Positions 23,104 through 34,300 of a DNA stretch of 64,000 nucleotides are shown in pieces (position 1 is the first letter of the stretch; each line of letters starts with the position of its first letter). The stretch lies in NCBI GenBank assembly GCA_030267565.1, contig BRXU01000026.1:868001-932000 (forward strand), given 5' to 3'. The notes under the pieces were generated by a model. That model was not told the origin of the DNA and made no database searches. It worked only from the letters and a program-made list of their open reading frames with translations. A program made the position numbers and the translations under genes. Source of the stretch: Pleodorina starrii. Taxonomy: Eukaryota; Chlorophyta; Chlorophyceae; Chlamydomonadales; Volvocaceae.

Positions 23104-26100
23104 GGGGCTGACCGGAGGTATGAGCCGCTTCGCGTTATTCAATGGAATTTGCGCGGGGTGGTCGACTGGAAGCTCGAGCAACGCGAATTGCTCCAGCTCG
23201 CGATGCGTTACGATATTGTGGTGCTCACAGAAACACATGGGTCAGCCATGAGTGAGTTGTCACGTCTAATACCTAACGGGTCTCGTTGCTACTGTACGGG
23301 TAGATCTAGGGAAAGGGGAGGTGTTTGTGTTTGGGTGCATCAGCGCATTGCGCAGTCAGTCACGCATTGTACTTCGTCGGACGCTCCCAGGGGCATGAAT
23401 AGTGTATGGCTGCGACTCCAAGGGGACGCGCTTGATCTGGGTGGTAATGGGCTGGTCATTGGCGCCGGGTATGCTGCACCTCTTGGGTCTCGTGTTTATG
23501 CTTCGGGTGGGCGCAGCTCGCAGGACAGCATTACGAGGCGCGTCATGGATAGGGTGCGCACTCTGGTGAGGCGTTTTCAACAGCCGGGCGATGAGATCTT
23601 GTTGTTGGGTGATTTGAATGCCAGAGTCGCTGGAGTTTGCGATCTCCCAGACGCAGACGGTGATGCCGAGCTTGCGGACTATGCGCAAGTGGAGCTGGGG
23701 CATGCTAACCTTCTGCGCGCCATCCCACCGCGTCGATCGGAGGACAGCGCTGATAATGCTTTTGGACGGGCTTTGGCGGGCCTCTGCAAGGAACTGGAGC
23801 TAGTCGTCTTGAACGGTCGGGTCCAAGGTGATTTGCAAGGGGCGTGTACGTTTTGGAGCCCTGCGGGGCAGGGAAGCAGTATGATTGACCTGTTTGTTGC
23901 GTCCCCGGCCCTGTTCTTTCGGGCGGACCGCCTCAACGTCTTGAACATCCCTGTCGCGCAAAATGGGGAGAAGGTGGGCAGCCTCATGAGTGATCACTGC
24001 CCGGTATCGCTGGAGTTACGGATTCTGCGGCAGGGCCCTCCTGCGGCGGGTAAAGGCAGCCTCAGAGCGTGCTTCGACGTGCAGCGCAAAGCCAGATATG
24101 AGACCCTTTTTGCCGCTGACGACACGCCCGCCGTCCGGCGCATCGCGGATGCTGTCAACAAACTTGGTGCCGAAATGGATAGCACAGCGGTCGTTGGTGT
24201 TTTTATGAAGGCGTGTTCGGCGGCGTTGGAGAGGGCTTTTGGGGAGCGTCGTAGTAGGGTTCGACGCGTCAGGGAAGATAAGGATGCACCGTGGTGGACT
24301 GACGAGTGTGCCGCTGCTCGTAACGCGATGCTGCAGCACAAGGCGCATATGAGGGCACACGGGCTTCTTGCCGACGAATCAGCGCGGCAGGTTTTCACCA
24401 CGCTACGCTCTCGTTATCAGAGGATTAGGAAGGACGCTCGCGTTGCGCACCGCGTCGCTTTTTTTACGTCTTTCCTGGAAGATTGCAAGGGCGACCCCCG
24501 CGCGCTGTGGCGTCAGCTTAACCAGGGCCTGAAACCCGAATGTCCAATTCGCGACGTCAACACTTGGCGCGAATATTTTGATGCGTTGTATAATAACGAG
24601 GTGAATCCGTTTAATGATGTGCGGGCGGACTATATTCTGAACCTCATCAATGGGCGCCCCCTTGTAGCGTCCCGCGATTGGGCAGGTACCGAGAGCGTAG
24701 CGCGAAATCAGAGGGTTGTTGCGGCGGCGTCTCTGAGTGCTCCGTTTACCCTGGCTGAGGTCATTGCGGCGTTGAAGTCGTTACGCAACCATAAGTCACC
24801 AGGCCTCGAGCTGGCACCCGCGGAATGCTACAAATACGCCACTCGTTCGATAGAGAACAAAGAGGAGTTTGTCCTTGCGCCCTACCTGCTGCGTCTTTTG
24901 GAGCATATTCGGTCGACTGGGGACTATCCCAAGCAGTTCGAGGTTTCGGTCATCACCCCTCTTCACAAAAAGGGCGACGCGCATGACCCGAGCAATTACC
25001 GCGGTTTGGCTGTCGGCGGGGCTCTCTCTGAGCTTTACGCGTTTTTGCTGGACCGGCGGTTGAAGGCGTGGGGAGAGGGTTGCGGAGCGCGCAGTCCTTA
25101 CCAGGGAGGTTTCAGGCCCAAGCGTGGCACCATGCATAATTTGTTTTTGGTACGGCACCTTACGGACCGTTGCCGTAGGGACCATCCCAACGCACCGGGC
25201 CAGGGGCTCTTTATCTGTCAGATCGATTTTGAGAAGGCATTTGATCGGGTGAATAGGGGCTTATTGTGGACTCGCCTTGAAGAAAGAGGGGTCAAGGGCG
25301 CAGCGCTGGAGGCCCTGAAGCGTTGTTACGAGCGGGTGGAACTGCGGGTCAAAGTGAACGGCGCGACGGGAGAGGCGTTCCCCTCCTCACAATGGGTGAA
25401 GCAAGGTTGTCCAATGAGTCCTACGCTGTTCGGGTTTTTTGTGGAAGGTTATGCCGATTACGTTGACGCCCTGGATGTCGCGCTCCCAGTTGCCATGGCG
25501 GCTCAGGATTGCACTAACGTGGAAGGCCGTCGCGTGCCCTTAGCTTTTTACGCGGACGATCTAAGCCTTTTTGCTGCGACAAAGCGTCGTTTGATGAGCC
25601 TGCTTGCAGCGCTGCGGGAGTGGTCGGAAGCGTTCGGTCTTACCGTTAATGCGAAGAAGTGCGAGCTGCTGTTTTTCCACCCCAATGCCCAGGTCAGGAG
25701 CCACTTTTATGCGATCAGCGACTTGGCTACTATGCGCGTGACGGAGGACGGGTTGCCGGTGGTCCGACCTATCACTTGGAAGACGCGCGCACGCTATCTC
25801 GGGCTGCATTTTGGTCCTAACAGCGCTTTCTCGTCCTGCACGGACGAGCTTCATGCTGCGGGCCGGCGGGCCATGTTCTCTCTGCTTAGCAAGCTGCGTC
25901 GGCAGGGGCTGTTGCTCCCCTCAGTTGGTATGAAATGTTTCAACGCTCAAGTTCGCTCTGTTCTTTCGTACGGTTCGCAGCTATGGGGCGCTGACCTGGT
26001 TTTAGCCATGATAGAGAGGGGTTTTCCGGCTAACGAAGCTCCGCGTTCTTGTTATTTTGAGGCCGCTATCCGGGACCGTATGGTCAAGCTACAAATCTCG

Positions 26101-26895
26101 TTTATGAAACAGCTGGTCGGAGCTGCCGTTCCACCCCTGCAGTTGTTGTTTAGAGAGCTCGGGCAGGTGCCTCTACAGTTGCATTGGGCTGAATCCGTTT
26201 TTCGTTTTTGAAACAGTTTGGTGGAGGACACCAGCAACGTGTATCACAGCGCCTTTCGTCATGAGATCCGTTTGGCTTTGGAATCGGATCTGCAGGCAGA
26301 CGGTTGGGGCTCCAAGGTCATTCGGGTTCTGAACCTCTTAGGGCACGACTGGGGCGAAGAAGCGGCGGCGGGTAACATGGACACTAGGGTTAGGCGTTTT
26401 TCGGCGTGCAGGCTTGACGTTGAGGCGCTGATGGACACCCTCAGGGGTCGCGTCAACGACGATTGGGGCAGTGATAGGTTGGCGGTGGACCCGGGCGCTT
26501 TCGTTTCGGACGGCAGGAAGCCTGGTGTTAAGATGTGCCGTTACAAGCACTGGATGGGGTTACCGAAGCAGTTCGAGGGGTACATCCCGCCGGCGCACCA
26601 CCGTTCCTTACTTCGTTTTCGTTTGTGTGTGTCTGACTTAGCGATTAATAGCGAGAGCAGCAGGTCTAGGGAGCTTCGTTTGTGTAAGACGTGTCGCTCT
26701 AATGGTGCTGTGGAGGATGAGAAGCATTTTCTGCTGGAGTGCTCCGCGCTTGCGTCTGCGCGGCAGAGGCTTTGGGATTTGGGTGTGCCCGTTAGTGCGT
26801 GTGTTAACGATGTCATGCAAGTTGACGACCAGCGTGGTCTTGCGAGTGCTATTTTTGAAATGTTCCGCTTACGGCGAGAATGCATCTCTTCGTAA
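23104..26895 (+). CDS. LINE ORF2 endonuclease-reverse transcriptase, with in-frame TGA
   Basis: The frame opens directly after the ORF1 TAG with no ATG before the endonuclease, whose first motif IQWNLRG starts about 11 codons in. Endonuclease motifs follow: LTETHG (codon about 42), LGDLNARV, MIDLF and SDHCP (about 296). Reverse transcriptase motifs are IDFEKAFDRV (motif A, about 708), KQGCPMSPTLF (motif B) and FYADD (motif C, about 815). A TGA at 26209-26211 splits the frame at codon 1036; the same frame then continues for 228 codons with a Cys2-His-Cys array (CKTC ... HFLLEC) typical of LINE C-termini, ending TAA at 26895. If TGA terminates, the enzyme loses its zinc region. Translation would need TAG readthrough, reinitiation or a non-ATG start. 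Confidence 0.92.
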
Positions 26896-27074
26896 AGTTG
26901 TGCTTGGCATCTATCTTTCAAGTTATGCCATTCGTCTGTGCTTCTCCTGTATCCTGACGTTACATCGTTTCTTTGGTTACTGTTTCTCTTGTTTCCGTTT
27001 GCTTTTCTGCTTGGCTGAAGCGGTTCATGAGCCTCCGGGTTCGTTTGAGCCGTACGAGCTCGTTGAAGCTTGTA

Positions 27075-27090
27075 ACATCATCATCATCAT
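27075..27090 (+). repeat. ATC/CAT microsatellite tail of the LINE
   Basis: Five CAT units directly after TGTAA. Several LINE clades end in a short microsatellite rather than poly(A), so I take this as the 3' terminus of the element. Confidence 0.6.
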
Positions 27091-27452
27091 GCTTTGACAG
27101 CTGTTACAACAATTTTACAAGCCCTGTAGGCACTCCTTTATTTGAGGACGCGATGAGCTGCAAAACACCTTGATTTCCGGTAGGCAAGTTGCAAAATGCT
27201 GGTGTAGCCCTTGCGCTGGGGCTATCAAGGCAGCTTTGTTTTAGAATCCTTTTCTGAAACTTAATTTTATAGATCATTTTTAGGTTACGAGGACGATCGC
27301 CAAAGCTTGACTTCAAAAGTCGTAGGCTAGGTGATCGGGAAACCGGCACCCGCAGCTCGATACGGAACGCTCGGCGGAGTATCATACGTCAGTAGTTCGG
27401 AAACTGCAGACAAATGGATAGCGATCGGAGAGCGCTGGTGAACCGGCGGACG
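27091..27452 (+). promoter_or_regulatory. Upstream region of DEX1
   Basis: This 360-base stretch lies between the LINE tail and the DEX1 start codon and should hold the DEX1 core promoter and 5' untranslated region. It is less GC-rich than the gene body. No TATA box or known element is defended here. Confidence 0.4.
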
Positions 27453-30400
27453 ATGCGCTCGTCTACGTCGCTGGCAGCGCTGTTGCTCTGTTGCCTTCCT
27501 CTTGGATCCTTGTCGCAGTTGAGCACACCAATTGCTCATAGCGGTCAGGTGCGTATGAGGCGGTGCAACGCCATGTTTTGGCGGGGTGGGTGACGGGCGG
27601 GTGTCTCTGGGGCAGGGTTAGACAGGCCTTGGGCCGTTGGCATCCCACGCGAGCGGACGGAGGCGGACGGAAAGGCACTCCTCATGGGGATCCTTGGTAT
27701 CGGACGCGCCAGCTTGCGTGCCGAGACAGGGGTTTGTGGGAAAACCCGGACCGGAGGTTGGTCCACTGACGTGCAAGAAAGCCACGGCCCTGGGCCGCCT
27801 GGTTGGACCAGCCGCTTGCATGCCCATTCCTATACGCCCTGGCGGCCTCCACCTCCCCACACTACCCCACCCCTTCGCCCCCGCTTACGTCGCCGCCGTC
27901 CCATCGCTGCGACATCACCCAACCCGGCCCCTCCCCCGTCCCTCCGCCTCCCGGTCCGTGCCCCTTGCGCCAGCTGACCTCGGTGGACGCTGCCAGCAAG
28001 TACCGCAGCCGGACCGCGGACATGGATAAGGAGGGAGACATGTGGGTCGCGCGCGCAGTGCGGGGCCGCGTTGCCGTCCAAACCGGGCACAACGCGGAGA
28101 TTCGCGATTCGTGGAGATTCGCGATTCAACGGGGGGCGGGAAGAGGGGAGAGGGTCAAAGAGGAAGTCAGCGCTGCTGCTTTGGGGCTTTGGGTTGCGCA
28201 GCAGGTGGCTATGGGGGGGCTTCGGATGGGAAACCTCGGCGCGGCGGCGCGGCGGGCTTTTGTGGCCCCTTCCCTTTTCCTGCCTGCCGGCAGCAAAGGG
28301 GAAGGGAAAGCGAGTCCGGGGGCGCTGGGACAGGGTGGGTGGGCCGGGGTACACGCGGTACACGCCCGCAGCAGAGTGCGGACTGGCTTCTCTCGATGGT
28401 TGCCCAGTTTGGTACTGGCGTTGGGGAGAGGAAAGCAAGGCGCGAAGAAGAGCAAGGCGCGAAGGGCGAATGGCGGAGCAGGGCCAGGGGCACAGGCTGG
28501 GGCAGGGTTGACCGGGACGGGTCGGGTTGGGGGCTGCTGTGGGGGCCCTCCGGGGGGCCGGAGCCGCTGTCCTGGCGGCTGGTATGGCACCGGCCTGTGG
28601 AGGCGGAGAGAGGGAGGGAGAGAAACAGAGCTGCCCGGGAGCCATAGCGGCCGTTGCCCTGGGACCGGCAGGCCGCGCCTGGAGCTGCCCGCGGCCCCAA
28701 ATCCACGCCGGGGGGGAGGGTGGCTCGCGGGGAGGGCGGGGTGATGCGGTGGCGCGGCGCGGCGTGGAGCGATGCACGCGCACTCCGGCGGGCTAGATCA
28801 GGAAATAAGCACTTGCGCCTGGGGTCACAACTCCACAAGCGCTTTGTTGGGGTGCGTGATCCCTGATCCGCCCACCCACACGCCTGGCGGCGCCCTGCGC
28901 GCCCGCCTGCCGGCTCCCTGCGCGCGGGCCCCCTGTCTCTCACCCAAGTCTGACAGCGACACGGTGCCGCACATCCACCCTCGACCCCCCACCCCACTCC
29001 ACCCCACCTACCTCCCTCTCTCGTGTCAGCAAGCCAGGCTCTGCCTGTGCGGACGGCTTTCCCTCACCCCCGCCCGTCCCTCTGTCCTTCACACCCTGTT
29101 CAACCCCCAACCCCCACCCCAAAACCCCCTCCTTCCCGACCCTTCCTTGCCTCCCAGCCAGCACGAGGGCCCGGTGCCCGGCTCCCCTCGCTGCGGGCGG
29201 CACCGACTGGACCTCTCCTGGATGAGCGAGGCGACCAGCTCCGTATACGCAACACCGCTCATCACGGACATGCACGCGGACGGAAGGTGGGGGACGGGGG
29301 CCTGGGGGACGGGGGCCTGGGGGACGGGAGTGATATTGCTCCCTGGGGGCTGGGGGGAGTTGGACGAAAGGTGGGGGACGGGGCTGGTTGGTTGGTTCGG
29401 GTGGGGCAATGCGGCGGGGGGGGGCAGGGGGTGCGCCGCAGTTCCGATGGCGGGGGAGGGGCGAGGGGGGCGGGAGGCGGGCGCGTATCCGGCAGCGCGC
29501 CAAGCGGGCAGGGTCACTTTGGGTCGGGTGTCGGGTGGGTATGCGGTCAGGGCGGGGCAGGGCGGGCCAGGGCCGACACCCCCTCCCCCCGCCTGGGTTC
29601 AGGGCCCGTTCGCTAACGCCGGTTCTGCCTTCCTTCGCTTCGGAATCTGCTTTCTTACACCACCACCACCACCACCACCCCGCCTTCCTCCCTTTCCTTC
29701 CTTCTCTCCCCCCCCCACACACACATCTGCTCCGTTGCTCGGACCGCAGGCGCGACATCGTGGTGCCCTCCTTCGTGCACTACCTGGAGGTGGGTCGAGG
29801 AGAGGGGAGGGGAGGGGAGGGGAGTGGGGTGGAGTTGAATTGGGTTGAGCCACCCCGGGCCGCCCTGGCCATGAACCACCTGCTTGCCTAACACACCCAT
29901 ACACACACATGGAAAGGAGCCACCCCGGGAGATAGCGGGCCATGAAAACGATGTATCTCTCTCTTCTCCTGATACCCGTTTCCTGCGGCTCTCAATAATT
30001 GTGTAACCCGAAGTCCGCTTGTGGTGGTGGTGGTGGTGGTGGTGGTGGTGGTGATGTCTCAGGTGCTTGAGGGCCCCAACGGCGGCCAGGCGGTGGGCTG
30101 GCCCGCCTTCCACGCCTCCACCGTGCACGCGTCGCCGCTGCTGTACGACATTGATTACGACGGTGTACGGGACATCTTGCTGGCGTCGTACGACGGACAG
30201 ATCATGTTCTTCAAGGACACGGTGAGCGGAGCGGAGCGGAGAGGGGGTAGGGGGGAGGGCAGGGAAGGGGAGGGAAGGAAAGGGGAGGGGAGGTGAGCTA
30301 CGGACGGCATCCGCGCCGCCGCACCCCGGGCATGCTCCCCTCTCCCTCCTCCCCTCAAACGCCTCCACGCCCCCCGTGCGCCGGTGCGGAGTGCAGCCGC

Positions 30401-31304
30401 CGGGCGCCGCCAGCCCGCCCCTGTTTGCCGAAATCGCCCTTGCCTGCCCTCGTGGCGCGCCTCCGCCCCACCTCCTCCATCGCCTCAGCCACCGTCGCCG
30501 CCTTGTCTGGAACCATTGGCTTCCGCCGCCACCGGCGCGGCTTGCGCTGTCGCCACCTGCTGCGCTGTCCGTGGGCCCGTGTGCCCATGGGCCCGTAGTG
30601 TCGATGAATCGGTGTCCGTAGTGTCCGTAGCGTCCGTGAACCGGTGCCCGTGAATCGGTGCGAATCGGTGAATTGGTGCGAATCGGTGAATTGGTGCAAA
30701 TCGGTGAATTGGTGCGAATCGGTGCGAATCGGTGAATCGGTGCGAATCGGTGAATTGGTGCGAATCGGTGTCCGTGAATCGGTGAATCGGTGTCGGTGTG
30801 TCCCTGCGGTCGTCTGCGCAGGGCGACAAGATGGTGGAGGGCATCCAGGTCAGCCGGCTCCGAGTGCGCAAGGTAGGTGCGGCCGGGGGGGGGAAGCGGG
30901 GGCAAGGGCGGGGGCGGTGGGGCACGGGCGCGTTGGGGACGCGTGGGCGGGGGTCGTGTGGTCTGGCAGATCCCAACGAGGGTTGGCGAAGCGGGGCTGG
31001 GCGGGGCTGGGCGGGACCTTTTGGCCCCTGCGTTCACCCGCGTCATTCGAAGCCCACGCACGTGTCCTCGCTCTCCGCGCCGCTCGCCACTGCCCGCCCC
31101 GCCATTGCCCGTCCTGTCACTTCCCGTCCCGCCCCGCCGTCTCTGTTCCTTCGCTGCGGGCTTCGTTCCTACCCCTCCTCGCCCCTCCCCGCCCCTCCCC
31201 TTCCCGCCAGGACTGGTACGTGGGACTGGACCCCAAGGACCCATTCGACCACTCCCACCCTGACGTGGGAGACGGAGAGGACGGCGGCAAGGTGTGCGCG
31301 TGGC

Positions 31305-31341
<37 letters not shown>

Positions 31342-34300
31342 GCACAATTGTGCGACAAGGATGGCGCGTAGGCGCGAGCGCGTGCGCGCGAGAGGGCTTG
31401 CGTGTTATGCTCCGCTTTTAGATGTGTTTCGAGCGCGCGCGCGGTTTGATTGGGGGCTAAATACGGGCGGGTTGCAAGCTGCTACTGCTGCTGCTGCTGC
31501 TGCTGCTGCTGTGAGTGTGCCGCTGCCGCTGCCGCTGGTTGTGTCTGCCGCCACTGGCGCTGAGCACTCTGTCGGCAACTTGACTCTCCCAACGCCCCTG
31601 CTTCCTTGACAGCAGCTTTCTGGGAGCGGCGGCAGATCTCTCCACCAGCAGCAGCAGCAGCAGTCGGGGGGGCCGTCGGGTGGCGGCGCTTTGGGAGGAG
31701 GAGGCAGTGGCGGCAGCGACATGCCGCGGGCGGTGAGCATAGAGGAGCGGGTGGCGAGGTTCGTGCGCCAGATCGAGGAGTACAGGTGAGGGTGTGGGAG
31801 AGTGAGGGTGAGGGAGGGGGTGAGGGTGAGGGAGGGGGTGAGGGTGTGGGAGGGTGAGGGAGGGAGGGAGGGAGGGTGAGGGTGAGGAAGAGAGGTGGTG
31901 TGGGAGGGTGAGGGAGGGTGAGGGAGGGAGGGAGGGCGAGGGAGGATGAGGGAGGGTGAGGGAAGGAGGGTGTGGGAGGGAGGATGGGAGGAAGGGAAGG
32001 AGGAAGTGGGTGGAGTGCATGGTGCGGGTGTCTCGCGGGCACTCACCCACCCACCCATGCATGCCGCCTGCCTGTGGCCCGGATTCCAACGCCCGTTGGC
32101 TGGGGCGGCGCCACGGCCTTGGGCTTGGCCTTGGGAGAGCCAACAACACCCGCCCTCCCCCCCCACTCTATAACCCCCCCACCCCCGCCCGCCCGCTCGC
32201 AACCGCGGCTTCCCTGCCTACCGCATTCCCCGTTCCCATATATTTGTGGGAGTGGGGGGGGGATTCCATCGCGGACTCTCCTCAGCCCTCGGAGCCCGGA
32301 CTTTGGGGGCCGAGGAGGCGGGTGCACCAACGGGAACCGCCGGAGAGCCCACCCTGTTCAACCCGCTCACGGCGGGGTCGCCGCCCCCCTCCTTACCCCC
32401 CCCCCCCCGTTTGGCACGATTGCGCGCGCGAAGCAAAAGCGCGAGTGTGTGTCGCTCGCGCTCTCCCACACGCAGAGGCCGCCCCCGTCCGCGTGCGCAA
32501 AACCCTAAAACCAAAAAAAGATAGAGAACCCAGGCAAACGTGCACCTGTCGTCCCGAATGTTTTCTCGGAACGCGTCAACAGGCACAAGTACGGCGACCT
32601 TGCGGCTGACAAACTGATGGAGGAGGCTCGCGCCACCAACCACCGTTTCTACGAGGCGGTGGTGGCGACCATTCGCCAGGCGCTGATGCAGCAGCAGCTG
32701 GGGACAGCCAACTACAGCAACAGCGGGGGCGGCGGTGGAGGCGGCGGCGGCGGTGGTGGGGGTGGAGGCCACGACGAGGCAGCGACCGCCGGCACGACGA
32801 CGAGGCAGGGGTGAGTGGCGTGTGGGGGAGAGCGGGGCGTGTGGGTTGGTGCGTTCCAAGCGCGGGGGGGCGGGGGCGGGGTGTGGGGGGGCGGGGCGGG
32901 GGGGTGGGCTGCCTCTGGGTGCAGTTCCGGCGACTCCCCGCGTTGTCCGGTGCGGGTGCGGGTGCGGGTGCCTTCCGTCGGTCCGTCAGCACCAGTTTCC
33001 CACCGACACCCACAACACCAAAACAATACCCAACACCCGCAGCAGCGGCAGCCGGCGGCGGCTGATGCAGGCCGGCGCCGCCACCGTCGAGTCCGCCGGC
33101 GCCGGTGAGGCGGTGAGCCAGGAGGCCGCCCGCTCCTTTGACGTCTTTGAGGAGGAGGAGCCCCTCGACGAAGACGGAGGGGGCTACGGCCACTTTGACG
33201 CGGAGGCACTGGAGCGGGACATTGACTGGGATGGGGGGGAGGCGTTTGGGGGCGGCCAGGGGGGAGGTGGGGAAGGTGGGGAGGAGGAGGACCAGGATGC
33301 GGCGGAGGCGGCGGCGGACCTGGGCGGCGCGGCGGGAGGGGCGGGCCTGGAGGGATTCCTGGAGCGGCTGCAGTACGACGAGTTTGGCGACCTGGAGAGT
33401 ACGGCGGAGTTCCGGGAGAGCGACGCGGCGGAGCACGAGCACGGAGGTGGGGATTTTGATGGTGGGGTGGGTGGGGTGGGGGGCTGGGGGGTGCTGACCT
33501 GGGGGGTGGGGGTAAAAGATACGTACCGGGGTGGGGGTGGGGTGAGGACATGGGGGTGGGGGGACATCATACGAAACGCAGCCGAGGAACCGAGGTGACG
33601 TTGGCGAACGGGGGGGTTGGTTGGGGGTGTAGGTTGGGGTGGAGGGACATTTGGGGTGGAGGGACATCGAGGGGTTTTGCGCGGTGGCGCGGCATGCGGG
33701 TGCGGGTGAGGAGTTGGGGACGCGGCGCGACGGGGAAACCGGCTCTCGAGGCGGGTGGGAGCGGCGGCTCGGCGGTCTGGGGGTGGGTGACTGCTCGCTT
33801 GGGTCTTTCTGCACACCGCTTTGGGCCGCCCGACCCCACCCGACCCGACCGCACCCGACCCGACCTGACCCGACCTGACCCCACCCGACCTGACCCCACC
33901 CGACCTGACCCCACCCGACTCGACGCGACCCGGCCCCACCCGACCCCACCCCACCCCACCCCACCCCACCCCACCCCACCCCACCCCACCCCACCCCACC
34001 TCACCCCACCCCACCCCACCCCACCCCACCCCACCCCACCCCACCCCACCCCACCCCACCCCACCCCACCCCACCCCACCCGACCCCCCCTCCCCCTCCC
34101 CCCAGTCGACCCCCGCGCCGCCAACCCCGACGAGCTGCAAGTGGACTCGTACTCCCACCTGTACCTGGGGGACTACCACGGGGGAGCGAGGGGCGGCCGA
34201 GGCTGGGCCGACGAGGATTTCACGCAGGTGAGAGCGAGGGGGTGGGTCATGCTGGCTGGGGGGGGGGCGTATGTGTGCATGTATGTATGCGTGTGCGTGC

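Larger units (their letters stand above)
22207..27090 (+). mobile_element. Non-LTR retrotransposon (LINE)
   Basis: An autonomous LINE in forward orientation with an ORF1, an ORF2 carrying an apurinic-type endonuclease, reverse transcriptase and a C-terminal zinc motif, and a short 3' region ending in TGTAA (27071-27075) followed by an ATC/CAT microsatellite tail to about 27090. The whole span 22207-26895 is one reading frame of 1563 codons interrupted only by TAG at 23101-23103 and TGA at 26209-26211, so the copy looks young. The 5' boundary and target-site duplication are not resolved. It lies between the minus-strand flavoprotein and the plus-strand DEX1 gene. Codon use is visibly richer in T-ending codons than the neighbouring genes. 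Confidence 0.93.

Noticed and set aside
22149..27098. TGCTTTGA on both sides as the LINE target-site duplication
   Set aside because: Only eight bases match and the upstream copy lies inside what may be element sequence; too weak to claim.
33830..34124. GWGGVGWGG and PHPTPPHPT proteins on both strands
   Set aside because: Translations of the CCCCA array in a DEX1 intron.
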